64,000 bases of DNA from Hyparrhenia diplandra (lineage: Eukaryota > Streptophyta > Magnoliopsida > Poales > Poaceae): the NCBI GenBank assembly GCA_015847255.1, contig JADLZK010004662.1, positions 62,001 through 126,000 on the forward strand. Direction: 5' to 3'. Shown here piece after piece: positions 1 through 11,857 of the stretch (positions are counted from its first letter, which is position 1; each line of letters starts with the position of its first letter). A model generated the notes under the pieces. It saw nothing but the letters and a program-made list of their open reading frames with translations. It made no database searches and was not told where the DNA came from. Made by a program: the position numbers and the translations under genes.

Positions 1-1480
1 GTAATGTTCCCTGATGAAAATCATTGAACAGAGCCATCAAATCATCCTTAATTAAGTCCCAAAAAACTTGATAGAATTCTGGAGGGAACCCATATGGACC
101 AGGAGCTTTATTATGTTCCATTTGAAAGATTGCTGCTCTGACTTCCTCTTGAGTAAATGGCTCAACCAAGAGATCATTTTCTACGTCCGACACTTGGGGA
201 ATGTCGGACGTCTCGGACTCATTTAATGAGATTAATGACTCTTCAGAAGGACCAAATAGGCTTTTATAATAACTAGTAATATGATCTTTAAGTTGAGCAT
301 CACCAGTTATGATATTATTGCGATCCTCAAGTTGAAAGACGCGAGTTTTTCTGTGTCTACCATTGGCTAAAAGGTGGTAATACTTAGTATCCGCATCACC
401 TTCTAAAAGATGTTTCACCTTAGCCCTTTGGTACCACTTTAGTTCTTCTTCTCTAAGAAGTTCAGCCAACCTTTCATTCAGCACATGTTTTAGATCTCTC
501 TCAGTCTCCGTTAGCATAGTGAGTTCCGCCTTTTTATCTAATTCATCTAATTTATTTAGGAGATTTGCCTTTTCTTTTTTATATAACCCACTAACATGTT
601 TTGCCCAGCCTCTTAAATCTTTGGCGGAGTTTCCTAATTTTTGCTTGCCAACGCTCAATGGGTGATCCTTCAACTACCGTGATTTACGCCATACATGTGA
701 CACCATCTCACAAAACCCGTCCCTTAACAACCAACCTAATTCAAATTTGAACTGAGGTTGGTAAATTGTAGACGCACTGTTAGTTGATAATAGTAACGGG
801 GTATGGTCAAAAATTTCTCTAGTAAGAGGATAAACAGTAGTATTAGGATACTGCGACTCAAAGTCTATGCAAGGTAGAACTCTGTCTAATTTTTCAAAGG
901 TTTGATTCGGTAAATTATTTGCCCAAGTAAACTTTCTGCCAGACAAATCTATTTCCCTAAGATTTAGAGAGTCAATTACTGCATTAAACATGAAGGGCCA
1001 TCTATCATTAAAATTATCATTATTCTTCTCATTTGGCCTACAAATAATATTAAAGTCACCACCTATAATAATAGGTATAGTTTCCTTTGAACATACTGCA
1101 TTACAGTTCGGACAAAAAAATAGACTTTAGATCTGCTTGAGCCGGGCCATAAACCAAAATTAAATTAAATTTGAAATCAAATTCCTTGTGGCGTAAAGTA
1201 AAACGAATATAAAAATCACCTTCCTCAATTTGACCAATATCAAAAGTTTGCAAATGAACTTCTAGAATCATGCCACCAGATCTACCACGTGGAGCCATGC
1301 AATGCCAAAGAAAGTCCCTACCAGACATATGGTATTAAGAGTTTTTTTTGTGGAAAGCTAGCTCTACTGTTTCTCGATAAGGCAATAAAATCTAGATCTT
1401 TTTCTTTTGTTAAATCCGAAAGGAATCTATATTTCTTAGTGTCCCTTAAAACCGTTACAATTCCGTAAAATTCCCTTCAT
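1..1480 (-). pseudogene. LINE ORF2, endonuclease plus N-terminal RT (partial, frameshifted)
   Basis: Encodes the LINE replication protein, which nicks target DNA and reverse-transcribes the element RNA. The start codon is taken at 1478-1480, where an open frame begins one base after the ORF1 stop. The endonuclease (EEP fold) runs from about 1470 to 680 and shows the GGDFN motif near 1050 and the D/H-containing end near 800. From about 660 down comes a charged linker, and at 60-120 the block APGPYGFPPEFYQ that opens plant LINE reverse transcriptases. Frameshifts near 1440, 1100 and 680 split the frame. The RT catalytic YxDD box lies outside the window. The family assignment is firm; catalytic competence is unlikely as written. 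Confidence 0.8.
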
Positions 1481-1481
1481 T

Positions 1482-4334
1482 TTAACAACTTTTATTTTTT
1501 TTTTTTTCTTTCACTTGGGGCGACCCTTTTTTCTTTGACGATGATATAGGAGTTTGTAGGATCAATGGATCACAGCCCCCATCACCAAGCCCCTCCATTA
1601 TTTCAGAACAAATAAAATTTAAAGTGTCAACATCAACATTTTCTTCAAAGGAACAATCGGTTGCCTCATCACCATCCACTACCAGATTGTTAGTATTTAA
1701 ATTATCACTATGCAGCATTCTACTATATTCTAAGTCTTTTTAAAATTTTAATAGAATTTAAACAATCTTTATTGGTTTTACCTAACATTACCCCTACGGC
1801 CTTTGCTGACTCTTGAAAAAATAAATCATCCTTGTTAATAAAAGAGTGGGAATGTTGTGGTGTACCTTTGTCGTTGACCAGCTCCAAGTTCTTCTTGGCC
1901 TTGAGCTTTGCAGCTTTCTCCACTGAATCTTGATCCACTGTAGCAGCAGTTCTCTTGCTAGATCTCAGAGGAGAGACTGTCTCACTAGGTAGCTTATTAC
2001 TGACAATCCCAGAATCCGCCTGCTGTGGCAACACAACAGCTTTCCATTCTCCTGCACCAGACTGGGAGATCACAGCTTTTGGTTTTTCATTAATCTGGGG
2101 AGGCTTGGACAGCTCCAAGGCCAAAGCAAGTGCCGCCCCAGGCTGCACTGCCGACTCATGTGCCTTCTCACTAGTCCCATTACCATCAGGTGGAGCATCA
2201 CCTACATTCCCATCAATGTCCATATTTTCCTCTGAACTCCCCCCATTTTCATTATCTTTTTTATTTTTGTCCCCCTTGGGATCATCTTCCTTAGGATCGC
2301 CCTCACTGATAGAGTCCATGTCAATGACTTGAGGCTCACCATCGAGGTTCTCTTTTTCAACTGCAAACTGTAGCTCGTAAACATAATCCCCAATCACTAC
2401 ATCCACAAACTCTGGGATAAGTGTTGGGTCTAGCACAGCTACTTTCATTCTCGCCCTTCCAGTATTGGTGATGAAGATGGTGTCCACAGCTCTAGGCACC
2501 CCCAAGATTGTTCCAACAGCCCAAATAATCGGGAATTGTTTGAACTCATTGGGTAAACCTCTGAACTGAACCCACACTTTCGGGATCTCTCTCCTGTAAA
2601 CTTCATTATCAACTCCCTTTTCAAATCTGATTTTTCCTTGCACAACCCTGGCATCCATGGGACCCCAGTTTGACACTGTTTCCAGTAAGTCAACTGAAGG
2701 AAAATTGACAATAAATGCACCAGTTCCTGTTGTTTGAATGTCCCACTTGTGACTCTTACCGGGACGAAGTCTCTCTAGTTCCACTGCCAATTGATTGACA
2801 GTAAAAGAACCTTCGAGGACACGCACCACGGCTCTAGTTTCTTGCAAATTGTCTTTTGGGTTATCAACTTTTGGAATGAAATAAAAACCGAGACCCTCTA
2901 CAGCATAACCACAAGGAATAGCACTTGTATTAGTTTTTTTGCTGTTTGGGCACAGCTTAACTGGGTGATCCCCAAAACAAATCTCACAGCACAGCACTAC
3001 AGTGCACTCATGAATAGTATGACCTTTGGTAAAACAACGATAGCAGTAGGGTTTGCCTTTGTGTTTCTTTGCCCCTTGAATAGCAGATTCTAGGATATCA
3101 TGAGCTTTACCTAGCGAGAGATCCTCCGCTGCCCCATGTGTCGAAGCATCAACCGCCATTACGTCCTTCACTGGTTGCGCGGCCACCCCACCTTTAGGTG
3201 CTGCGACCTCCACCGAGCTGGCCGAGGGGGCACCTGCCGATGCAAAGACTGCCGCCATCGAGACCGCCCGCGTGCTGCGCATCGACGCACGGGGGCCCCC
3301 ACCAGGCTGGTTGTTGGTCGACGTCCCAGCCCCGTTAGCCATGGAAGTCCCCGCCATGGCAGCTTGCTGGCCTGGGTGGAAAGCGCCACCATGCTGGTTC
3401 GCCATGGGTGCACCCACCATAGCAGAACCCGCAGCAGTCGCCGCCTGCTGGCCATGGTGTGACCCCCATGCAGAGGTAGGGGCGCACCGCTAGGGTTTGC
3501 ACCCTGTTGACCATGAGCAGCGAGGTTGTTCACCATGTCCACGTGCTGCCCGAAGGGAGCACCACCGATGGCAACCTGCTGCGCCGGCGCCTGGTGATGC
3601 ACCGCCATCTCCATGCCCTGAGCATAGGGACCCGGTGCCACTTCCTGATGAACGTAGCCGGCATTGATGCCGATCGCGCCTCCCTGCTGTGCCGCCGCCT
3701 GGTGATGATAGCGGTGAGCACCACCTCCGCGCCCATAGGCATAACGACCGCCCTGGGCACGCCGTCCATGACCGTGAGCATAGTACCCATGGCCAGGTTC
3801 GTTGTAGCCGCCTTGGGGGGCGTAGCCATAAGCGCCACGACCACCTCTTCCACCACCAGGCCCGAAACCGCGACCACGGCCGCGATTGAAGCCACGGCCA
3901 CCTCTTCCTCCAACAAAGCCCGGATCAAAACTAGGTACGAAACCCGGGTTGAATCCCTGACCACCTCTTCCTCCGCCACGACCACCAAAACCCCCGCCCG
4001 GAGCACCTCCCTGTGCCGCCATGGTTCTCCGCGCAACCTCGATGAATGAGGGTTTGGCAGAGACTGGTGGCGGCTGGACTGGTATGGGCTTAGAAGCTTT
4101 AGGGTTTTTGGTTCCCGTCCGTCTGAAGAGGTAACACAACCCCCTCGTGGGCCTGAAAGTTAGACCTGGCCCAAGAGTTACTTTTGACGGGCACGGCAAG
4201 GTTGATTGCGAAGTGGTCGCCGATGCCATCGTTTGGCAAACGATCGGGTCGATCGTATTTGCCTCCCGATGCAATGGCGGAAAGACCGCATCTAACCCGT
4301 CCAACTGGATTTTTTCAAAACAATTCAAATTCAA
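1482..4334 (-). pseudogene. LINE ORF1, RGG-rich and CCHC nucleic-acid-binding protein (frameshifted)
   Basis: ORF1 proteins of plant LINEs bind element RNA and form the retrotransposition particle. The N-terminal half (about 4020-3480) is a low-complexity Gly/Arg/His/Gln-rich region with repeated GGRGG units. After it comes a zinc knuckle near 3000-3080 (CYRCFTKGHTIHEC followed by CCEICFGDH), then a conserved middle domain and a charged Asp/Glu/Lys tail. The frame is broken twice. At 3463-3467 a run of five C on the plus strand appears one base short. At 1737-1741 a run of five T appears one base long, and correcting for it joins the main frame to the last 78 codons ending at 1482. Start choice is uncertain: methionines at 4334, about 4229 and about 4022 are all possible, with the last beginning the RGG region. 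Confidence 0.75.
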
Positions 4335-4388
4335 ATTTCATGCTTGATCCGAGATCGTAGGTCTAGAAAATGACACGATCGTCGACGA

Positions 4389-5269
4389 TCATCCAACTAC
4401 CGAAGTCGGAGAACAACGAGTAGGCATCTGATTTTTCCGATTGCTCCCAGGAATGGATGCCGATGCTAGACAGTCGCCCAATGTTCTCAAAGGAGAAACA
4501 CGATGCGGAGGCAACGGCCCATTCCATGGAGCTACGGTGTTTAATTTCTTATGCACCATCGTCTCAACAATCGATTTTGGAAGCTTTGCATCTTCAGATT
4601 TAAGAACGATACCTTGAAGAACTTCCTCCACCATGACGAGTTGATCAACTGAGAAGCCGGCGGACAAAGCATCATTGACGAACTCGGGGTGGATACATCC
4701 TCGTCTTCGTCGTCCGAAGATTCTTCACCCGGCCTTGCCCAGAACTTGGACGTTCCGGCGTGGACCGGCTTTGGTCTCTGAGAAACATTTGCCACCATCT
4801 CTACGAACGATGACAAAGCTCGCCAACCTTCCTTGCAGCGCTGTGCATCCCGTTCCGCAGCAGACGTCTCCACCTCCGGCTTAGATGAAGGGTAAAGCGC
4901 ACACCTTGTCTTAGGAGCAAGAGTGAGGCGCCTACCCCCCAACCTTACCGGTCTTCCACCATTGCCGGTGAGGGGCACCGCCGGGGTCATAGAGGGAGAG
5001 TCAGACAGCTTGGCGCCACCACTAGCAGTATCCAAATTGGTCACCGTGGTGAGATCTCCCTCAACACCCCCCAGGACGGTACTCGCCGCACCAGACGAAG
5101 AGTTTCCCGACGCGCCATCGAACAGATCAATGGCCTGACGGACTGAACTGAACGGAGAAGAGCAATCCACCTCTCCAGCCCCATGGCGGCCACCACTGTG
5201 CATGGGCGAAGCAGTTGCCAGGTCACATGTGTTTAGAAAGGAAAATCGAGGCTCCCATTCACCCCCCAC
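4389..5269 (-). pseudogene. LINE upstream ORF, unknown function (frameshifted)
   Basis: An open frame upstream of ORF1 in the same element and strand. It is Ser/Ala/Gly-rich with an acidic EESSDDEDEDVSTP segment, followed in the next frame by a short helical-looking block (EFVNDALSAGFSVDQL) and a proline-rich PWNGPLPPHRVSP stretch. Similar acidic plus GPLP blocks are familiar from the 5' region of rice LINE proteins, but I cannot give the domain a biochemical role. The two frames join if the G run at 4689-4692 is one base short. It may be the true N-terminus of ORF1 or a separate ORF. Confidence 0.55.
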
Positions 5270-5420
5270 GGCCGCGGCGCAGCCACGGCGGCCACCAGAC
5301 CGCCACGGCGGCGGCGGACCCCAGGATCACCACCCTTCAGTCGCCGCCACTCTCACTCTCTCCAAAAAACCGGATCAGGACTCAGATATGCTCTTCGATC
5401 AGTTCTGGGTTTTAGAGCAC

Positions 5421-5925
5421 CAGATTTGAGACCCCATGACCTGCTAAACTGTATGGACTTGAAGTAGTTTGTTGCAATTCTGGTTTTAGAGCCAACTCAG
5501 CTCCCTTGATCTAGCTACTAGCTGAATTGTTAGTTCACCGACTAGAGAGGACTAGAGGGCGATCGTTAGAGATCTCTGTGCATTTTGGCTGTAGTGGTTC
5601 ACTTCCGCAGAGATTTTTGACCCTATGCATTGCTTTGGTGGGATCTCGTGCATCCCATTCACAAGATAAAACCATTTTTTATTTTATGCATGAAATTTGA
5701 ACTACATATATTGTGCCATGCAACATGCGGAGTGCAAGCTACTGATAGATGCAACTGAGGGGCACATAGTTATATTTATGTTATTGTAGAAGCATGCTGA
5801 ATACATATTGGCTCTATGGCTCAAATAAGTATTTCAAGATTTTGATGTGTCAGACTATATCCACATGGACCAAGCTGGCACAAAGAATAGTCTGACACAT
5901 TGTCGACAATTTGTGGCACCCAACT
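5421..5925. other. Non-coding stretch
   Basis: AT-rich sequence between the LINE and a copia fragment. No convincing coding frame. Around 5750-5830 a short phrase (GGGGCACATAGTT) resembles sequence near 26260 that accompanies the dispersed promoter-like modules described elsewhere. Confidence 0.5.
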
Positions 5926-5929
5926 CAGT

Positions 5930-6480
5930 CATCGCCTCGATGCCGAGATGGATGAGCCGCCCAAGAAGATCGCGAGGTCTGTGACAAGCCTAATAAGCTT
6001 GTCTCCAACCTTGAGTATGAGACCCGGTATTCGAATGAGATCAACATATGTTCTTGTTTCTTCTCTGTCCAAGGTGGTCGTGGTGCAGGTATCCACGTGC
6101 ACCACCACCGCTCCCGAGTGTGGAAGGTAAACCAAGATATTCCCGCGGGTGGATCATCAACACACGCATGGCCCTGGCCACCGCGCTGAAGGGAACCTCC
6201 ACTTTCACTATTCTTCAGCTAGTTGAAGTCTCTCGCAAAGGACATGGCATCCATCGGCAACAAGCTGGAAGACGAAGAAGTTGTGTCGTCTCCTCCATCG
6301 CAGCACGCGTGGAGCTCGCAGTTGACCGTTACCAAGCTCTACACCCAACTAGTGAGTTGGGAGCAAAGGATTAATCTGCAGCACAACGGTGGATACGGAT
6401 CGTCGGCCAACACCGCCTAACATAGCAACCATTGTGTCTTCAACCACAATGGTGGTGGCCGGCATGCCTTCGATCCCAAT
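5930..6480 (+). pseudogene. Ty1-copia gag fragment
   Basis: Degenerate piece of a copia-type gag polyprotein, the structural protein of virus-like particles. The blocks are spread over three frames: a start-like region near 5930, NTRMALATALKGTSTFT near 6160-6210, and the most diagnostic part at 6223-6420 reading SLAKDMASIGNKLEDEE and then LYTQLVSWEQRINLQH. This last block matches the C-terminal half of copia gag (the segment before the zinc knuckle). No LTR, protease, integrase or RT was found around it, so it is an isolated relic. Frameshifts and loss of context make function impossible. Confidence 0.65.
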
Positions 6481-6490
6481 TTTTGGTGGG

Positions 6491-6525
6491 GCTAAAACTC
6501 CAAATGCATCTCATTCCCATAGACA
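6491..6525 (+). repeat. Dispersed promoter-like module, diverged copy
   Basis: Diverged copy of a short phrase whose core elsewhere is TGGAATTCCAGATGCATCCC. Here it reads with C/A changes (AACTCCAAATGCATCTCATT). Other copies are at 8196, 13425, 22391, 24945 (reverse) and 26136. Downstream at about 6733 lies a TATATATA run. Confidence 0.35.
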
Positions 6526-7552
6526 TGTGGCTGAGGACAGCATGCATGCTATTTCGCAACCACAAATATGTGGTTGTATGTTGAGCAAATTCTCTGTTTT
6601 ATACTACTCGTCCATGCATTAGATGGGGCTCAAAGCCTATTTATGCTAGTGTGGAAGCGGGATGAATATGGGCCATCACTCTATGACTCACATATGTGTT
6701 TCAGTAAGAAACATTGATATCTGACATTATATATATGTGCTCATGGTATGCTAAGATCGATTATGTATGTATAGATCTAGTCTTATACAACAATACTTGG
6801 GCAGAAACAAGAGGGTCACAGACGCCTACCCGTTAAATTAAATAAAAGGAACAGTTGGTTACACAAGTTAAAATTGAACAGCAAGAAAATGAGGAAGACT
6901 AGAACAATGATTCCCATCATGTTTCAAATAGAGGGGAGACACCCTCTCTTGACTGTGTAATAGACAATGGTTAATTCTTAGAGAAGAGTATTCTGCATAT
7001 TTCAAGCCACGGTTGAATACTTCCGAAAATCAGTTTATTTCTTGCTGTCCAAATTAAAAAAAAAAAAATATCACAGAACAATAATAGTATCCATGTGGAT
7101 CTTTGGACTGATGTTTTCCCTGAAAAGATGCATGACCTTTTAGGCAGTGAAATTAGAGTAATGTATATTGATAATGCACCAGCATAGCTGAGAAAAATGT
7201 GTTACATAGTTCCTCAGTTATTACCAGGGCAGAGCACACAGTTGTAGCTGTGTTGATATGCACGTTTTTCCTTCTAAGAATATTATGGGTACCGATCAGT
7301 CTGTGTCCTTCAATAAGAGCGAGAAAAAAACTTATTGTTTATTTTGACAAAACAAGTCCCACAGCCAATTGAACGCTGCATGAACTTGGTCACATCCTAT
7401 TATGGACTTGTAAGCTCTTGAGGCTGTAAACTGACTTGATGTTCAGAGAGACCAGAAGACCGTGCACAGCAGCATGGTTGGTCATCATGGAACTGTTGCA
7501 TGGAAAGTTGTGGCACCATGGCAAAGAACATTCTTACACATTCCCTTGTTTT
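6526..7552. other. Non-coding stretch
   Basis: No supported gene. It contains a poly(A) run at about 7057-7069 and short open frames without recognisable domains. Confidence 0.5.
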
Positions 7553-8122
7553 CAGGGACGGAGCCAGGAATTTTTTTTAGGACGGGCTGAACAATGCAAC
7601 ATCATGAAAAAAAATTTGGACACTTAACTCTACTACATATGAAAAAAGGAGACAGATCATTGGTACCGAGCCCAATTACAATGACGCGTCACATTGCCGC
7701 ACATTATGCAATTAAACATCCAATAATTGTGCAAGGCTACTTACATCGAAAAAAAAATCACTCAGATTCACCTTGCCTAGCGCCCGAGCGGAAGGATGCG
7801 AGATGCTGCAGCCGGCAGGGCCGAGCGGAGCGGGAGGATGAGAGATGCGGCGTGTCCGTCCGTCTGTTGCGGCGCGAGAGCGAGAGGGGATAGCTATGGG
7901 TTGCGGCGCTGTGGGGTGGAGAACTGATATTTGGGTAGGGTTTTCTCATTGGACCTTGACTGGCTATATTATTTGTTGGCCCAATTAGAAAAAATTAAAT
8001 TTCAGCCCTCCCAACCAAGATCGACGGCTCAAATTCGAGGTGGGGCAAGAGGGGCTTCCCCTTCTAGCGTCGCGGTAGGAGGGGCTTGAGCCCGTCCCGC
8101 CCGGCCGTCAGCTCCGTCCCTG
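7553..8122. mobile_element. hAT-type MITE (about 570 bp)
   Basis: Bounded by a perfect 12-bp terminal inverted repeat: CAGGGACGGAGC at 7553-7564 and GCTCCGTCCCTG at 8111-8122. The flanking octamers CTTGTTTT (7545-7552) and CTTCCTTT (8123-8130) agree at 6 of 8 positions, fitting an aged 8-bp target duplication as made by hAT transposases. Length, lack of a transposase frame and a CAGGG(A/G)CGGA-type terminus fit a non-autonomous hAT element. A GC-rich patch near 7780-7900 lies inside. Confidence 0.65.
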
Positions 8123-8195
8123 CTTCCTTTCCTATCATGCTCCACTACTGGTCACCACACCTCTTCTTCCATCCTCAATCATTACATTTCTTGCC

Positions 8196-8240
8196 GTAGC
8201 TGGAAATCCAGATACATCCCATGCCCAGTCAATGAGGACT
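8196..8240 (+). repeat. Dispersed promoter-like module
   Basis: Copy of the phrase seen also at 22391 and 26136 (TAGCTGGAAATCCAGATACATCCC, split here by one substitution from the core). A TATA-like run (CATATATATGG) follows about 200 bases downstream at 8400-8410. Function unknown. Confidence 0.4.
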
Positions 8241-9674
8241 GTATATGCATATACTTGTTTTACTATAAACCACCTAGCCATCTGAGCTAGGTTTAATAAT
8301 GAATGTGTAAGCACAATATATAACTAGCCCATGCATACAAAGGTTTAGGTGCAATATTAATTATGTTGAAAAGAGGATATCATTGTCTGAGGTGAGCCAA
8401 CATATATATGGGCATCTCTCTTGGGCAGGGCACTAGCTGCACTACTTATTTACTTAGAGATACGGGAGAGCGTCAACTCAGCGCCGGTGACGCCGGGAAG
8501 AATGGCAGGAGATCGGCTTCTAGAATGTCGGCCGCGGTCAGCAAGGACGAGGCACTGGCGGCAACACAGCTCCTTCTCTGAATGATGCGGAATCTGCATG
8601 CCGATGTCAAATTTCAGCTATGGTCACACGCATCATCAGAAAATAATAAATTAAGACCAATGTCAAACATGCATGTCGATCCGAACAACACTTGGGCCTG
8701 TACGTCAATGGATCGATCAATAGAAGAAAGATACATAACACCGGCTACGGTTGCCCATGCATCATAATGCGAGAAAGAACTATTTTGAAACTGGATCAAG
8801 CATGAGCGGCACTAGCTAGAAAGCTCTAAGATCTGACAATTGTGGCACGTAGCAAGCAAAAACAAATTATAATGGATCGTGATGATCACTCACAGGCCAC
8901 AGCCTGCTCGATCTTGGCCAGTTGAAGGTTTGTCAGGCATCTTGTTGGCCCAGTTACGGCAATTGAAAATCACGCCCAGCAACCGGAACACATTGCTGAT
9001 GAGAGTGTCCTTACGACTACGAGAGATGATTGCGGCTGCAGCTTACCTCGGCTGATTCGTACGGGGATGGCAGAAACCCGACGCCATACGCAACATCAGA
9101 TGGAAGAGGAACAACGACGACGCACCAGGGCAGCAGGGCCGCCACCGACCCAGCACCCATGTCGCCTCTGCCTGAATTGAAGAGACGACGAGGACGCCGC
9201 TATTGGGGGTGATGTCCGCGCGGGATTCGTCGCATATGGGTGCCGTAGGTGCGAGATCCACCACCATAATTGAGAGAGAGCCGGTGATGATTTGCTCGAA
9301 GCATGGGCCTCATGAGTACGTGCTGCCTTCTACAGGCTCTACTCATGCAGGATTGTAAGGGGCATTTAAGGTCTCAATACGCCGCCGCCGCAGCCCGCTC
9401 GTCGGATTTAGTGGATCCCATGGCACCGCTTCTTGGAGAGGTCTATAAGTCTGCATGCTAAGAGAGAGAGAGAGAAATTAGAAAAATGAGAGAGAGATCA
9501 CCGGCGAGTAACCAGGCGCAATAAATAAAATCTGAAACCCGTCCAGCTGCATGCTCACATGCAACAAACTAACCAGACCAGTCCGTTCCATTAATCGGGT
9601 TAGGCTGAGTCGGATGCTGCAGGGCGGGCCTGGCTACAGAATTTAATTTTTGTAGCCAGATACAGTGGAAAGGG

Positions 9675-9675
<1 letters not shown>
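8241..9675. other. Non-coding or weakly coding stretch
   Basis: No recognisable gene. On the minus strand, 9267 down to 9046 is open and ends at a good splice-donor-like GAG|GTAAGC, so it could be a first exon, but the peptide has no motif I know. A purine-rich AGAGAG run is at 9460-9475. Confidence 0.4.

Positions 9676-9715
<40 letters not shown>
9676..9715. repeat. (TA)n microsatellite, left boundary
   Basis: Uninterrupted TA dinucleotide tract of about 40 bases adjoining the left end of the motif-dense element. Confidence 0.95.
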
Positions 9716-9718
<3 letters not shown>

Positions 9719-9817
9719 CTGCTATTTAGGAAGCTCCGCTCTAAATAATATTTAGAGCGACGGCGGCACCCCCCACATCCGATGAGCTCTCACAAGAATA
9801 ATTGACACATCCTCAAA

Positions 9818-10137
9818 AGTAAATATTACTACCAGCTCAGTGCAACCCTCTCGAAGGAGTAATTGACACACCCTGAAGAGTAAATATTACTACCAGCTCT
9901 GCTATTTAAGAGTAAGTAATACTACCGGTGTGGCATTGATACACATGCAAGAGTAAGTAATAGTACCGGTGTGGTTTTAAATATACTTCGTACTATTGTA
10001 GGTGTAATGACTTGTTAGATGTTAGAGTAAGTATTACTACCGGTTTAGACAATCCCACATGCTAGAGTATCTATTACTACCAGCGTCACCATGGGGTAGA
10101 TGATCGATACACCCTCAAAGAGTAAGTATTACTACCA
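9818..10137 (+). repeat. Spaced motif array AGTAAGTATTACTACCGGT-like
   Basis: Approximate copies begin at 9818, 9879, 9911, 9952, 10025, 10066 and 10121. Spacing is irregular (about 30-75 bases), so this is a set of subterminal motifs rather than a satellite. Such clusters are where transposases bind in CACTA and Mutator-type elements; here the binder is unknown. Confidence 0.6.
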
Positions 10138-11425
10138 TGTGTGTCATTCGCACCAACCCCGCCCCTAAATTTAGCCAGCATTAAATCGCAATTTGTCTTT
10201 ATATACTATGGAAGACGACATTGTCAGGCTTCAACGCCGCCTATGCTTTGCCAGCAGTCACGACGGCCATTGTTGATGCCGATTATTCTGATGTCCACCC
10301 GCACCGGTCGCCAGGCGCTGGCCATGCGGCGTCCCGGCTCCTACTCCCGCCGCGTCATGGCGCACGGCGCATTCCTGACCGCTGCAACCGACCGGCGGTG
10401 CCTTGTTGCGTCCGTGTGACGTGCGAGGAGGAACGGAGGAAACACACGGACCAAGCTGTGGAAGAGAGCTGCTTTGATTTCTTTTCCTTTTCCTTTTTCT
10501 TCTTTCTTTTTCTTATCTGTGTACGACAGGCTCCATGCTCGATGGTTTCCAATAGATTTGTTTTGTTCCAAAGGCCAAGAGCGAGTGATTCTTTGATAGG
10601 TGTGAAGAATGATGTAGACATATTCTAATGTTTTTGTTAATTTTTTTCTATATTTTCATGTCAGTACTACTGCAAACTGCATGTTCTAATTTATTTTAAA
10701 CACCGAAGGGTTAGTAGACCTACTGTAGATTTTACTACTAATAAATCATGGTTTAAAGAATATACTACTGAGTTAGTACTGCAATGTTCTGGTTTACTAC
10801 TGAATTAGTATTACTGCGTGTTCTAGTTTAATACGGTTAAAAAATTTTAATCAAGCGCTCAAGGAACTTCATTCTGTGTTTTTAATCACTGCCAAGAACA
10901 AGTGATTTTGTAATATAATTTTGTGCAGAAATGTTGACAACTCTGTAACTATTATTAGTGTTAAAATTTGTGACATATGTTTGATCTCGGTCTCAAAATT
11001 ATGTGACGAACGATGAATTATTACCATTTGATATTTGATTCTTGTTATTTTCTGGCTATTTGTGAAGCACCAACTTCAATGTCTGTAATCTTACTAGTAC
11101 ATTAGTAGTAGAGGAAAACGGAAAAGGAGATCATTTCGAAATTTACTACTAAAAATTCAGAAAAAAAATAGGTTATTACTACCGAAATAAAGAGAAAAGC
11201 AGAAAGAGTAGTACATTTAATATAGGAGGGTACATAGAGTACGTATGGTAACTAATAAAACGGGCATGGTAATATAGAAGTACAAGTACTACCTCAATAA
11301 ATTCACGTGATTATAGGGACACTTAGTCCATTTACGGTTGTGAAGGGACACTAGTAGTATTAGAGCTTTCCACCCCTATCGATGCAGCCAGTCAGTTTAA
11401 CTTTTAATAAACAAAAGAAGACTAG

Positions 11426-11800
11426 TAGTGAACCTTACGGTTTGCACACACACATGCAGCCATGCAAGAGCCCCGGAAGGATTTGACTTGGCTCAAGAAC
11501 TTTTACGGTTGTGGAAGAGACTTGGAAAGAACCTTTACTGTTGAGGGATGCGCCTTACTTCTTCGACCAGTCTTTTACGTTTGAGGATATCAGGATGGTA
11601 GTAACACTTACTGATGAAGCTGGTTGCGGGAGGAGAATTTTTACGGTTGGGTGGGAACTTAAGAAGAAAACTTACGGTTGCATGATAAATTGGAAAGAAA
11701 CTTTACTGTCACGGGACGCTCGCCAACGGTTACGACTGCGATACGGTAGTAACATTTACTCTTGCGGGGTGAACTTTTTACTGTTGCGGGACGCTCGCCG
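11426..11800 (+). repeat. Spaced motif array TTTACTGTTGCGGGACGC-like
   Basis: Variants of TTTAC(G/T)GTTG occur near 11426, 11503, 11533, 11564, 11639, 11671, 11700, 11753 and 11775. The last and the 11700 copies extend to GGGACGCTCGCC. They form the right-end counterpart of the left array and have a different sequence. Confidence 0.6.
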
Positions 11801-11855
11801 GAGCAGGTGTTTGACCGGCCGGTGCTCTAAATAATATTTAGAGCGTACAGCCAAA

Positions 11856-11857
<2 letters not shown>

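Larger units (their letters stand above)
1..5420 (-). mobile_element. L1-type LINE, partial (3' part beyond left edge)
   Basis: Minus-strand non-LTR retrotransposon. Reading from about 5420 down to 1 there are an upstream ORF, an ORF1 with glycine/arginine-rich and CCHC zinc-knuckle parts, then an ORF2 with an endonuclease domain followed by the start of a reverse transcriptase. This order is that of plant L1-type LINEs. The window edge cuts the element inside the RT domain, so the RT core, C-terminal region, 3' UTR and poly(A) tail lie to the left. The 5' boundary is approximate: recognisable coding potential begins at 5269 and about 150 bases of GC-rich leader precede it. The frames are interrupted by small indels rather than large deletions, so the copy is fairly young or its sequence carries indel errors. 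Confidence 0.85.

Noticed and set aside
3507..4049. Plus-strand ORFs opposite the LINE ORF1
   Set aside because: Shadows of the GC-rich RGG-coding region on the minus strand, which has clear domain support.
9818..10137. Repeated motif array considered as a satellite or CRISPR array
   Set aside because: Irregular spacing, motif variation and eukaryotic context; best seen as subterminal motifs.
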